Shown: positions 45,316-53,954 of the stretch, in pieces
Layout: the number at the start of each line of letters is the position of its first letter
How positions within the stretch are numbered: the stretch's first letter is position 1
NCBI GenBank assembly: GCA_039797965.1
Contig: JBDKGX010000002.1
Location: 47,326 to 111,325 of the forward strand
Source: Thiofilum sp039797965
GTDB lineage: Bacteria; Pseudomonadota; Gammaproteobacteria; Thiotrichales; Thiotrichaceae
DNA length: 64,000 nucleotides
Direction of reading: 5' to 3'
Translations under genes and position numbers: made by a program
The notes under the pieces: generated by a model
Database searches by the model: none
What the model saw: only the letters and a program-made list of their open reading frames with translations
What the model was told of the DNA's origin: nothing

Positions 45316-45556
45316 ACCTAATTAAGCTGCGAGCTTCTTATTGTTCTGCTGTTTAGGCTCGCTTGACCGCTTTAGGCTTTGCTAGTTTGTTATTGTTATT
45401 ATTCCGTTAGCCGTTTTTTTATTATTTTGTTGTTGTTTTTATTTTGTTTCATCCTTGTTGATTACTATAATGCAATGGCTGTGCCAACTACCCTATAAAA
45501 ATATAAGTTATTGATTTTTAATGAATATATAAAATGACAATTTAAGATAAGTACTT

Positions 45557-45658
45557 TGACACTAGACTTGCTAGTGTCAGGAAGTGACACAAATGACGAA
45601 ATTAAGAGTTTATGGGTGACAACTGATCGGCTGACAAGCGGATTGTCAGTTTTGTCAC
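45557..45658. repeat. cluster of TGACA/TGTCA inverted repeats downstream of ruvA
   Basis: TGACACTAG pairs with CTAGTGTCA (45557-45579). GTGACAA (45616-45622) pairs with TTGTCAC (45652-45658), and inside it CTGACAA (45631-45637) pairs with TTGTCAG (45643-45649). About eight TGACA/TGTCA cores fall in 100 bp, and the last overlaps the ruvA stop. No T tract follows on the minus strand. It could be an RNA 3-prime structure or a protein-binding array. Confidence 0.55.
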
Positions 45659-46251
45659 TTTAGGCTGGCACGGAGGGCTTGGCGGATCATTTCTTCGACG
45701 GTCAAACCTTGATCTTTAAAGGTTTCTACCATCTTCTCAGCTTGAGGCTGTTTGTAGCCAAGAGCTAGCAATGCATTTAACGCTTCTTCGGCAGGGTTAG
45801 AAACACTGGTGCGTGAGGGGGTATTCGCTAAAGTACTCTCACTCGGTTTCGGCAAGCGGTCTTTTAATTCCACTACTAAGCGTTCCGCGGTCTTTTTACC
45901 GACTCCCGGAATACGGCTAAGCGCAGCAATATCGGCAGCATGAATGATTTGATACAACTCAATCGTAGTCATACCTGACACAATGGCGAGGGCAAGTTTA
46001 GGGCCTACACCATTAACTTTGAGGAGTTGGCGAAACGTACTGCGCTCATTCAGTGATACAAAGCCATATAAGGTATGGGCATCCTCACGAACAGCTAAAT
46101 GCGTATAAACAATGACTTCAACTTCAGCTTCGATGGGGAGGGCATAAAACACATTCATCGAGGCTTGCATTTCATAACCGACCCCCATCACTTCAATCAT
46201 CAACTCTGGAGGTTGTTTGAGGAGTACTTTGCCCCGTAATGAGCTAATCAT
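45655..46251 (-). CDS. ruvA: Holliday junction branch-migration protein RuvA
   Basis: Tetrameric DNA-binding subunit that holds Holliday junctions for RuvB. The 198 residues have the OB-fold domain (1-65), a helix-hairpin-helix pair (KVNGVGPKLALAIVSG near 75 and IPGVGKKTAERLVVELKDR near 113), an acidic/serine linker, and the RuvB-binding C-terminal domain (about 148-198, EEALNALLALGYKQPQAEKMV). Overlaps the ruvC stop by four bases. ruvB, the usual next gene, does not follow. Confidence 0.95.
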   Translation of the reverse strand: MISSLRGKVLLKQPPELMIEVMGVGYEMQASMNVFYALPIEAEVEVIVYTHLAVREDAHTLYGFVSLNERSTFRQLLKVNGVGPKLALAIVSGMTTIELYQIIHAADIAALSRIPGVGKKTAERLVVELKDRLPKPSESTLANTPSRTSVSNPAEEALNALLALGYKQPQAEKMVETFKDQGLTVEEMIRQALRASLK

Positions 46252-46754
46252 GTTAAACCTGCTTGTTGAATACGATTATTAAGGTGGCTGGCGTGACTGT
46301 GACAAATGGCTACGGCTAAAGCATCGGCGCTATCGGCTTGTAGTTTGCCATGTAGGTTGAGTAAGTACTTCACCATATGCTGCACTTGGGTCTTATCCGC
46401 TGAGCCTTTGCCGACCGTGGCTTGTTTGACTTCGCGGGGGCTGTATTCATGCACACTGATATTATTCACTACGGCTGCACAAATCGCTGCACCACGAGCC
46501 TGACCGAGCTTTAATGCCCCACCCGCATTAGTTGCCACGAAAATACTTTCAATCGCAAACTCATCCGGTTGGTAAAGTTTAATCAGCTCCGTGAGTCCAG
46601 TGAAAATCATGCCTAAACGTTCGGGAATAGGGCGATCGCCCAGTTTGATGCAATCACTATGGACGTGTTTAACTCGTTGCCCATCGCTATCGATAATCCC
46701 AACTCCCGTAAAACGCGAGCCGGGATCAATACCCATGATGCGTTTAGTCTTCAT
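46248..46754 (-). CDS. ruvC: Holliday junction resolvase RuvC
   Basis: Endonuclease that cuts Holliday junctions. The 168 residues show the RNase H-like acidic residues: D in IMGIDPGSRFTGVGIID, E in EFAIESIFVATNAG near 67, and DK/DAD in KGSADKTQVQHMV and DSADALAVAICH. Between yebC (11-bp overlap) and ruvA, the classical order. Confidence 0.95.
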   Translation of the reverse strand: MKTKRIMGIDPGSRFTGVGIIDSDGQRVKHVHSDCIKLGDRPIPERLGMIFTGLTELIKLYQPDEFAIESIFVATNAGGALKLGQARGAAICAAVVNNISVHEYSPREVKQATVGKGSADKTQVQHMVKYLLNLHGKLQADSADALAVAICHSHASHLNNRIQQAGLT

Positions 46755-47496
46755 CAGACTCTAATAACTCAAGTGGAATGTCGCCATTGTGGAACACTTC
46801 TTGTACATCATCGAGGTCTTCAAGCATGTCGACGAGTTTTAATAAACGCTCACCGTTTTCAAGGTCAACCGCTGTGAGATTATCCGCACGTTCGGTGACT
46901 TCAGCATCATCTGGAGTTAAACCTGCTTTGGTTAAGGCATCCACTAAACCCGCGTAGTTTTCAGGAGAGGTGAGTACTTCAGCCGAACCATCGTCTGCCA
47001 TAATGACATCATCTGCACCTGCTTCTAGTGCAGCATCCATGAGTTTGTCTTCATCTACACCGGGCGCGTAGCTCAGTACTCCAAGCTTATTAAACATATA
47101 GCTTACTGAGCCGCTCGTACCCATATTGCCACCATTTTTGGTCAGCGCATGACGTACTTCGGATACGGTACGGTTCACATTATCGGTCGCAGTTTCAATG
47201 ATGATTGCAACGCCACCAGGACCATATCCTTCGTAACGGACTTCACTATAGTTTTCCGCGCCTAATTCACCTGAGCCACGTTTGCAAGCACGTTCGATAG
47301 TATCTTTAGGCATATTAGCCGCATACGCTTTGTCTACTGCGAGGCGTAAGCGGGGTGAGGCATTAGGATCAGACGTTTTGCCCTCACGCGCGGCTACTGT
47401 GACTTCACGAATAAGCTTTGTCCAAATCTTGCCGCGTTTTTTATCAACCGCTGCTTTTTTGTGTTTTATATTTGCCCACTTACTATGGCCAGCCAT
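46744..47496 (-). CDS. yebC: YebC/PmpR family protein
   Basis: A 250-residue TACO1-like protein, reported in the family both as a transcription regulator and as a translation factor for proline-rich stretches. MAGHSKWANIKHKKAAVDKK at the start and GYGPGGVAIIIETATDN near residue 108 are diagnostic. First gene of yebC-ruvC-ruvA, an arrangement common in proteobacteria. Confidence 0.95.
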   Translation of the reverse strand: MAGHSKWANIKHKKAAVDKKRGKIWTKLIREVTVAAREGKTSDPNASPRLRLAVDKAYAANMPKDTIERACKRGSGELGAENYSEVRYEGYGPGGVAIIIETATDNVNRTVSEVRHALTKNGGNMGTSGSVSYMFNKLGVLSYAPGVDEDKLMDAALEAGADDVIMADDGSAEVLTSPENYAGLVDALTKAGLTPDDAEVTERADNLTAVDLENGERLLKLVDMLEDLDDVQEVFHNGDIPLELLESDED

Positions 47497-47680
47497 GATT
47501 ACACCTATTGTCGAATACTGTAAAAAATGGCGGTTAGTCTAACATAAAACTAAGCGGTGTGAGTGGTCAGGTTGTGGGGGTTACAAGAGAGGATGACAGT
47601 ACTTTGATCTAGGTACTTGCTGATTAAACAGAATTGAATTAAGCTGGTCATATAACTAGTCATTTTTGGTGGATGTTATT

Positions 47681-47938
47681 ATGCAAACTTGGGCAGTGCA
47701 AGACGCAAAATCGCGTTTTAGTGAGTTTTTAGATACTTGTCTTATTGAGGGGCCACAAATAGTGACTCGTCGTGGGGTAGAGGCGGCTGTACTAGTACCA
47801 GTAGAGGTGTGGCGAAGACTTCACGCTAATGCTGCGCCCTCTTTGAAGGATTTGCTGTTATCTAATAGTGGACGTGACGATTGGAGGCTACTAGAGCGTG
47901 GGCAGGCGCGTAGAAGACCTGTGCGAGAGGCTTTATAG
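47681..47938 (+). CDS. Phd/YefM-family antitoxin
   Basis: An 85-residue DNA-binding antitoxin. The N-terminal fold reads WAVQDAKSRFSEFLDTC and IVTRRGVEAAVLVPVEVWRRL, typical of Phd/YefM. The C-terminal 35 residues (SLKDLLLSNSGRDDW and an Arg-rich end) would thread through the toxin. The ATG at 47681 is preceded by GGTGG; the frame is open five codons further, but MQTWAVQDAKS is the usual start. It ends two bases before the PIN toxin gene. Confidence 0.88.
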   Translation: MQTWAVQDAKSRFSEFLDTCLIEGPQIVTRRGVEAAVLVPVEVWRRLHANAAPSLKDLLLSNSGRDDWRLLERGQARRRPVREAL

Positions 47939-47940
47939 AC

Positions 47941-48363
47941 ATGTACTTATTAGATACTAATGTGGTCTCCGAGTTAAGACGACAAAAACCTCATGGTGCT
48001 GTAGTGGCTTGGTTACAATCGGTAGATGATAAGGAGTTATACCTGTCGTCAGTCACATTAGCTGAAATTCAGGCAGGCATAGAGTTAACTCGTGATCAAA
48101 ATCCCCACCGAGCGACTGAATTAGAAGTGTGGCTAGATCAAGTAGCCGCTACTTATAATATTTTGTCTTTAGATGGAATAGCTTTCAGAGCTTGGGCAAA
48201 ACTAATGCACAAAAAATCAGACACGTTATATGAAGATGCCATGATTGCGGCTATTGCTCAGGTAAATAAGTTGATAGTAGTGACCCGTAATATTACTGAT
48301 TTTGAGGGGTTTGATGTTAAATTACTAAATCCATTTGAGTATAAAAATCATCAAACCCCTTAA
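47941..48363 (+). CDS. vapC: PIN-domain toxin, VapC/FitB-like
   Basis: Predicted Mg-dependent ribonuclease of 140 residues. Acidic PIN residues are all present: D5 in YLLDTNVVSELRR, E42 in LAEIQAG, E98/D99 in YEDAMIAAIA, and D120 in TRNITDF. Paired with the Phd-type antitoxin just upstream, giving a type II module. Such Phd-PIN pairs are often on mobile DNA; an AT-rich nuclease-like gene follows. Confidence 0.9.
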   Translation: MYLLDTNVVSELRRQKPHGAVVAWLQSVDDKELYLSSVTLAEIQAGIELTRDQNPHRATELEVWLDQVAATYNILSLDGIAFRAWAKLMHKKSDTLYEDAMIAAIAQVNKLIVVTRNITDFEGFDVKLLNPFEYKNHQTP

Positions 48364-48408
48364 TATGCTACAATTATTAGTTTATTTGCACCCTAATTAG
48401 GATTAGGC

Positions 48409-49962
48409 TTAGTTCTTGTAGCCTGTATTACAGTAGGGATGTGTAAGTTGTCCATTTTCCACACTACCTACACCACCATCTTCTTTTCTGATAACATGAT
48501 CAAAGGAAATCGAGTTTTTATGTATGTAGCCACCACAAATATTACATCGTATTGTATTTGTTAGTGCTTCACGTATGAAAATCTCAGATTTTCTATCACT
48601 AGAAAAATCATTATTAGTAATTTCATTAATATCAGTATCACGTATTGATAAATAATCAAATCTTTTGTCCTTGAGGATATTTTCTATAATCTGTTTAGGA
48701 GAGATGTTATTATTTAATTGTTGAATTATTTCCATATAAAAATTACGTACATGCTCCACATTATTGGAGCCACTCCTATATCTTCTCACTATCTGTTGTA
48801 TGAGGTTTTCGGAGTTAATAATTATATTTTCAAAATCTTTTCTTACTAATATAAATGAGTTAATCTTGTTTGTGTTTTTTAAGTGAATAATAAATTCGAT
48901 TGCCGCCATGAAAGATGCAGGCTTATGCCGTCCATTTCTAGCATAAAAATAGATGGCAGGATGCAAGCCTAAAGATGAAGGGTAATTACTATTAATCAAT
49001 TTTGCGATTTTTAAGCATTTTTTTAGAAACTTTATAGTTTCAAAACCTTCCTTGTCATCATCTAATTTTGTTTTTAAGTTAATGCCATTAGTAATATTAA
49101 CAAAGTCTAAGACGAGCATTTGTCCTTGTGATGATAGATTTTTTCCAGCTATAGGTATATCTAAGGTTTTTATCGGTGTAGTTAATGTTGGTTTGAACAA
49201 TATAGTATTAATTTCAGTTGATAGCTTTTGCACTTCAATTTGATTTTCTTCAGAAAATAATGACCAATACTTATGACCTTTGCCTGCTCTGAGTATTGCT
49301 CTGGCAGCAATTCCATTTGGTTTCCTACGAGCCTGTAATAGCTTTAACTCTGTTATATCAATAGGCGCTGCTTTTTGATTGATTTTGAAAAATGATGCTT
49401 CAGCTTTTTTTGCATCACCCTCAACCCATTGAACTTGAATTGCTATGTTTCCTATTAGTTTTGCTCGATCAATTATTTCTTTCTTTACCTTATCAGGGTT
49501 TTTGATAGCAAGAAGGTACTCATCATACAATCCTATTTCTTTCCTAACTTTTATTCTTGTATTTTCGGCAGTTTCTAATTGCTCTTCTGGAATTATTCCG
49601 TCATAAAACTGCTTTGATATAGCACCGTCACCAAAGTCATTATTAATCCATGCTGCTAAAGCACTGATTCTATGTGCACCATCGATAACAAAAGTATATC
49701 CAGCACCATTTTTCCATAAAATAACGGCAGGTATAAGATCTCCATCAAGAAAGCTCTCAATTAATGAAGTTATTCTTTCTGCATCCCACTCATTTGTTTT
49801 CCTTTGAAAGTCGGATTTTCTTAAAACAGAGTAAAAAAAGGAGTTGTGTTCTAAATCCCTTACAGCAAGAGTTGAAATATTTCTTGAGCTACTACCAGCA
49901 TTCTCTCTTAAATCAAAGTCTTCCCTTGGAATAAGGGCATCTAAGTTAACTTTTTTAGCCAT
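48409..49962 (-). CDS. DUF262/DGQHR-like ParB-fold protein with C-terminal HNH nuclease
   Basis: A 517-residue protein. Residues 92-102 read VIDGAHRISAL, the nucleotide- or DNA-contacting box of the ParB/Srx-like DUF262 group (usually DGQQR or DGQHR). Long helical middle (about 110-460). The end is a complete HNH domain: C473 and C476, D488-H489 in SFDHVIRKEDGG, N503, H508 and C511-N512. The layout resembles GmrSD-type modification-dependent restriction and related phage-defence proteins, but those usually end in DUF1524. By eye about one-third GC, clearly lower than neighbours, so likely acquired. No partner methylase or second subunit is seen. Confidence 0.75.
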   Translation of the reverse strand: MAKKVNLDALIPREDFDLRENAGSSSRNISTLAVRDLEHNSFFYSVLRKSDFQRKTNEWDAERITSLIESFLDGDLIPAVILWKNGAGYTFVIDGAHRISALAAWINNDFGDGAISKQFYDGIIPEEQLETAENTRIKVRKEIGLYDEYLLAIKNPDKVKKEIIDRAKLIGNIAIQVQWVEGDAKKAEASFFKINQKAAPIDITELKLLQARRKPNGIAARAILRAGKGHKYWSLFSEENQIEVQKLSTEINTILFKPTLTTPIKTLDIPIAGKNLSSQGQMLVLDFVNITNGINLKTKLDDDKEGFETIKFLKKCLKIAKLINSNYPSSLGLHPAIYFYARNGRHKPASFMAAIEFIIHLKNTNKINSFILVRKDFENIIINSENLIQQIVRRYRSGSNNVEHVRNFYMEIIQQLNNNISPKQIIENILKDKRFDYLSIRDTDINEITNNDFSSDRKSEIFIREALTNTIRCNICGGYIHKNSISFDHVIRKEDGGVGSVENGQLTHPYCNTGYKN

Positions 49963-50285
49963 TTAAAGTCCTTATACTAGTCTCAGCCATATTTGATATT
50001 TATCTGGGTTTTTAGATAGTTTACTAAACTAAGGGGATATAACATCTAAAAAAGCCCTTACCCCAAAATACTCATTGCAGTGAGATGCGCCAGATGTATC
50101 CAATAGTTGAAAAACACTGTTAAAAATCTGTATATGATTAGAAATTATAATTGCTATTATATTAAATTGCGACACTATATATAAAATTAGTTAAAGTACA
50201 CGCCACATACTTGCTATGTTTGGGTTTTGACGATTTTATTAATTAACTGCATAAGTAATCCTAAATTTATATAACATCAGATTTT
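49963..50285. other. AT-rich gap between the HNH gene and rubredoxin
   Basis: 323 bp, about 70% A+T by eye, holding by position the promoter of the HNH gene (minus strand). No frame, repeat or attachment-site duplication was recognised. The compositional change appears to end near the rubredoxin gene. Confidence 0.5.
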
Positions 50286-50450
50286 TCAAATCTCCATCAT
50301 TACAAAGTCATCCTTGCCTACCCCACATTCAGGACAGCGCCAATCAGTTGGGACATCCTCCCATTTAGTACCAGCCGGAATGCCATCTTGCGGCCAACCG
50401 TGTTCTTCTTCATAAACCCAGCCACACACCACACACATCCACGTTTTCAT
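50286..50450 (-). CDS. rubredoxin
   Basis: A 54-residue single-iron electron carrier. Iron ligands are C6 and C9 (MCVVCGWVY) and C39 and C42 (RCPECGVGKDDF), with the expected spacing and GIPAGTKWEDVPTDW between. The start has AGGAG six bases upstream with an AGTACT in the spacer. It stands alone. Rubredoxins serve alkane hydroxylases or oxygen/NO-scavenging flavoproteins; no partner lies nearby. Confidence 0.95.
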   Translation of the reverse strand: MKTWMCVVCGWVYEEEHGWPQDGIPAGTKWEDVPTDWRCPECGVGKDDFVMMEI

Positions 50451-50517
50451 AAGTACTCCTTTAAAAGTTTAAATCTCAAAGGAGTAGCATTATTCCTAAA
50501 ACCAGTACTCGGCTCAA

Positions 50518-51621
50518 TTAGCGTTTTTGGAAGGTAGTGTTCAGTCGAGTAGCGACAGAGTTTGGTACAGCCGTGGTGCGAATAAAGCGCTTAAGAACAG
50601 GGCGTAATGGTCTAGCAAGCGGGACTTGAGCCATTTTGAGTACGGGTCTGGAGTTAATCGCTATTTGAGCAGGTACATTACTGTTAACAGCACTAAGGGG
50701 GAGAGCATGATTTGTAATTTGTGTGCGTTGTAGGGAGGGAGATTGTGGTGAGCGGTGAAGAGCTGTTTGAACCACTGGGGTATTGCGTAAATAAGTAGGC
50801 ATTTGTCGACTAATGCTCATATCATCGAAATCGGCAGTACTATTCCAACTAGGTGCCCATTCAGGCGTTGCCCCCCCGTGATAAGTACCAAAAATAAACG
50901 AATCAATCTGCCCATAATTCCCAAAGCGCCACAACATATCCGCTTTATTAGCCACCTGTTTACCATCAATCCAAATTTGATATAGCCCATTGCGTTGTCC
51001 ATTTGTATTAAGGCGGACGTGTTGAGTGATGGTATGCCACTGATCGGGTTTTATAAAACTACCCATTGACCAAAAATGTCCCCAGCGATTTTCTTTGGGC
51101 ATATCCACATAATAAAGATAGGGTACTAATTCTCCATCACGTACCCACATCAATCGTGCCGTCCAACCTTTGCCATCCGTGGGAATAACACCATTGGCAT
51201 ATTTACCCTGACCGCTAGCAAAGCCGGGCAATTTACCGCCTAATTTAAAATCAAAATGACCATTAAAACGCACCTTATAAGTCAGCCAATACTCATCTGA
51301 AGGCGGTAAATGCACCAAAAATTGTGCGCCACTATGTAAAGGTCCCACCCCATCTTTTGGGTAGTTGATCCGTAAAAAATGATCCAGTTGGTGATCTTTA
51401 TCTGCGTAGATTTGGGCGCGATTTTTGGTTCCATCCCATGCTAGGGTGACCCAATCCTCCCAAATCGAGTCGCCTTTGTAATATCCTAATGATTTATTAT
51501 TAAAAGAAACGGAGAGATCTTGAGTTTGGAGAGGACTGCGATTGACATCTGGATTATGACTGATCGCATAAGTACTTAACGGTAGTAAGCCTAAGCAGCC
51601 ACTCAATATTAATTTTTTCAT
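50518..51621 (-). CDS. exported polysaccharide-lyase-like protein (PL14 type)
   Basis: A 367-residue secreted protein: signal peptide to about residue 19 (STYA), then a jelly-roll region (about 30-290). Motifs YWLTYKVRFN, FDFKLGGKLPGF, GWTARLMWVRDG, and WHTITQHVRLNTNG with YQIWIDGK fit the PL14/alginate-lyase-like family. The tail (290-367) is basic, Pro/Arg-rich and probably disordered. It could trim alginate-like or uronate polymers such as a sheath or holdfast. Catalytic residues cannot be assigned here. Confidence 0.65.
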   Translation of the reverse strand: MKKLILSGCLGLLPLSTYAISHNPDVNRSPLQTQDLSVSFNNKSLGYYKGDSIWEDWVTLAWDGTKNRAQIYADKDHQLDHFLRINYPKDGVGPLHSGAQFLVHLPPSDEYWLTYKVRFNGHFDFKLGGKLPGFASGQGKYANGVIPTDGKGWTARLMWVRDGELVPYLYYVDMPKENRWGHFWSMGSFIKPDQWHTITQHVRLNTNGQRNGLYQIWIDGKQVANKADMLWRFGNYGQIDSFIFGTYHGGATPEWAPSWNSTADFDDMSISRQMPTYLRNTPVVQTALHRSPQSPSLQRTQITNHALPLSAVNSNVPAQIAINSRPVLKMAQVPLARPLRPVLKRFIRTTAVPNSVATRLNTTFQKR

Positions 51622-51713
51622 ACTAAAAAGCCCGTTGTTATAGTTTATCTATTTATATTGTGCGAGTACCCTAACTGGATTAAGTTAGACGCGTCTAAAC
51701 GAGGGTTCATACT

Positions 51714-52688
51714 ATGGAACGCACAGAGCGGATTGTAAAATTACATAATTTATTAATGCAGGCGCGATTACCTATACCCCGTAAAACTTTAGAGGAGCGT
51801 TTGGAGTGCTCAGAAAAGTCAGTACGTCGCGCTTTAGAGTTTTTACGAGATCGTTTAGGCGCACCCATTGAATATGATGCTAAGCGCAATGGTTACTTCT
51901 ATGTGCCTGATCAAAAAGCATTTTACCAGCTACCGGGGGTATGGTTATCTGAAAAAGAAATCTATGCCCTGCTGACCATGCAGCAGTTGATCAGCCATTT
52001 TGACCCCGAACTATTACAAGACGAAATTCAGCTCTTAAAAGATCGGGTTGATTCCATTTTGCGTTATGGTGCTGAAATTAAACCTGATGATAATTTAGCC
52101 GATATTATTAGCGTGATTCCGCAAGGCAAGCGTTTAGGACAATACCAGTACTTTGAGGTCGTCGCAGGAGCTTGCATACAAGGTAAGCAACTCAAAGCCA
52201 GTTATCATTCGCGCTCTACTAATCAAGAGTCAACGCATCATTTATCACCGCAAAAATTGATTTTCTATCGGGATAATTGGTACTTAGCGGCATGGTGTCA
52301 TGAATCCAGTACTTTAAAGCTATTTTCCTTAGATCGCTTTAAGCATGTTGAAAAGTTAGATCAGCCTAGTGAGCGTGTCGACCCTGAGCTACTCAAATCG
52401 GGTTTGTTTGATACCTTTGGTATTTTCTCAGGCGAAGTGAAAGATATTGCCGTACTTAAATTTAATGCGGAGGCAGCGCGTTGGGTTGAAAATGAAGTAT
52501 GGCATCCTAATCAGATCAGTCAGAAACACGAGGATGGTAGCTATTTATTAAAGATTCCGTATGGCAACCCTACCGAATTAGTGGGGGAGATTTTACGCCG
52601 TGGGTCTTCTGTGACGGTGATAGAACCGGAGAGTTTACGGGGTTTGGTGAAGGAGCGCTTAATGGCAGCAGTGGCTAATTATGAATAA
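51714..52688 (+). CDS. WYL-domain transcriptional regulator (YafY-like)
   Basis: A 324-residue regulator: N-terminal winged helix (about 5-65, RIVKLHNLLMQARLPIPRKT, then CSEKSVRRALEFL), a WYL domain (about 150-225, with KLIFYRDNWYLAAWCHES), and a WCX-type C-terminal extension ending in LRRGSSVTVIEPESLR. WYL domains sense nucleic acids or nucleotides and often control defence or repair genes. Target here unknown. It is divergent from the PL14-like gene, 92 bp apart. Confidence 0.85.
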   Translation: MERTERIVKLHNLLMQARLPIPRKTLEERLECSEKSVRRALEFLRDRLGAPIEYDAKRNGYFYVPDQKAFYQLPGVWLSEKEIYALLTMQQLISHFDPELLQDEIQLLKDRVDSILRYGAEIKPDDNLADIISVIPQGKRLGQYQYFEVVAGACIQGKQLKASYHSRSTNQESTHHLSPQKLIFYRDNWYLAAWCHESSTLKLFSLDRFKHVEKLDQPSERVDPELLKSGLFDTFGIFSGEVKDIAVLKFNAEAARWVENEVWHPNQISQKHEDGSYLLKIPYGNPTELVGEILRRGSSVTVIEPESLRGLVKERLMAAVANYE

Positions 52689-52838
52689 TTTTGGGTAAAA
52701 ATATTCTCCTAGTTAGCTCGTCAAAAATCTGTAGCAATTCGATTTAATAAATTATAGCCTTAAGCACAATAAGGGCCGTTTATAAAAAAACAACATCGGC
52801 TCGCTATAACGATATAAAAATAAGTGCGAGGCTAAGCA

Positions 52839-53948
52839 ATGAAACAACGAACCTGGGCGGTTCTTTTTGTGATGGCGGGGGTACAACTAACCGCTTGTAG
52901 TCCATCTCAATCGATTCCAGAGGCCGAGCCAGGCTCATCGCCACAAAGTGCCAATCAAGCCAAAAACAGTGGTCCTAATCATACTGTGATTTCTCAGGTA
53001 GATAATGGCTTTGGTTCTGGTTATCAATTTAATCAACAACAACAATCTCGACCTCCTGTTCGTCCCGCGCCACGTCCGCAACGTCAGCGTCCTTACCAGC
53101 AGTCAGCCTATCAGACTGGCTCCGGTCAAACTCAGGGCGATTATCAAGCGGTGGCGTATTCGCCCACGCAGCCTATGCAACCAGACCAACCTGTAGAGTT
53201 GGGCAATGGAATGCCCGCTCTACAATGGAATGAGTTGCGCAAAATTGGTGAGCAAATTTTCCAAAATGAAAGTGGAGGTAGTGCCAGTAATCTTGTGCAT
53301 TGGAATGACGGTGAAAACTTTGCCTCAATGGGGATTGGGCATTTTACGTGGTATCCTGCTGGACGCTCAGCACGTTTTGGTAACACATTCCCACAACTAC
53401 TGGATCATTTAGAGCGTAATGGGGTGCGTTTACCAGAATGGGTGCGTCAAGCTCGTCATACTGGTGCTCCGTGGCGTACTAAAGCAGAGTTGCAGCGTGC
53501 GAAAAATGCTGGACAGGTTCAGGATTTACAAAATATTTTGTTCCAAACTCGTGAGTTGCAAGCTCAATATATTGTGGATCGTACCCGTTTAGCGATGCCT
53601 AAGTTGGTCAAAGCTTCACCCGATCATTTACGCCCTCTAGTTGCACAAAATCTTAATGCGATAGCCAATACGCCTGGGGGTTGGTACGCCATTATTGATT
53701 ATGTGAATTTCAAGGGTGAAGGTTTAAATCGTAGTGGAGGCTATCGCGGTCAAAACTGGGGCTTACTGCAAGTACTTGAAACCATGCGCCCTGCTCAGCC
53801 CGGACAAGATGCCTTACATGCTTTTGCGGATGCCGCCATGCAAGTACTTAACCGCCGCGTACAAAACGCCCCTTCAGGTAGTGGTGAGGAGCGTTGGTTA
53901 GCAGGATGGTCGCGTCGGGTGAATACCTACCGAGTACCTTTAGTGTAA
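52839..53948 (+). CDS. lipoprotein with conserved C-terminal domain of unknown function
   Basis: A 369-residue lipoprotein with lipobox LTAC (Cys20), a Pro/Gln/Arg-rich spacer (20-125) and a conserved globular domain (about 130-369). That domain begins KIGEQIFQNESGGSASNLVHWNDGENF and goes on MGIGHFTWYP; the ESGG with downstream GIGHF resembles the active-site region of lysozyme-like or transglycosylase folds, where a Glu is catalytic. Assignment to that superfamily is a guess from this pattern. No neighbour helps. Confidence 0.6.
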   Translation: MKQRTWAVLFVMAGVQLTACSPSQSIPEAEPGSSPQSANQAKNSGPNHTVISQVDNGFGSGYQFNQQQQSRPPVRPAPRPQRQRPYQQSAYQTGSGQTQGDYQAVAYSPTQPMQPDQPVELGNGMPALQWNELRKIGEQIFQNESGGSASNLVHWNDGENFASMGIGHFTWYPAGRSARFGNTFPQLLDHLERNGVRLPEWVRQARHTGAPWRTKAELQRAKNAGQVQDLQNILFQTRELQAQYIVDRTRLAMPKLVKASPDHLRPLVAQNLNAIANTPGGWYAIIDYVNFKGEGLNRSGGYRGQNWGLLQVLETMRPAQPGQDALHAFADAAMQVLNRRVQNAPSGSGEERWLAGWSRRVNTYRVPLV

Positions 53949-53954
53949 CGTCTA

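Noticed and set aside
48409..50285. Integrated mobile element with attachment-site repeats
   Set aside because: No integrase, transposase, tRNA or flanking direct repeat was found; only composition suggests transfer.
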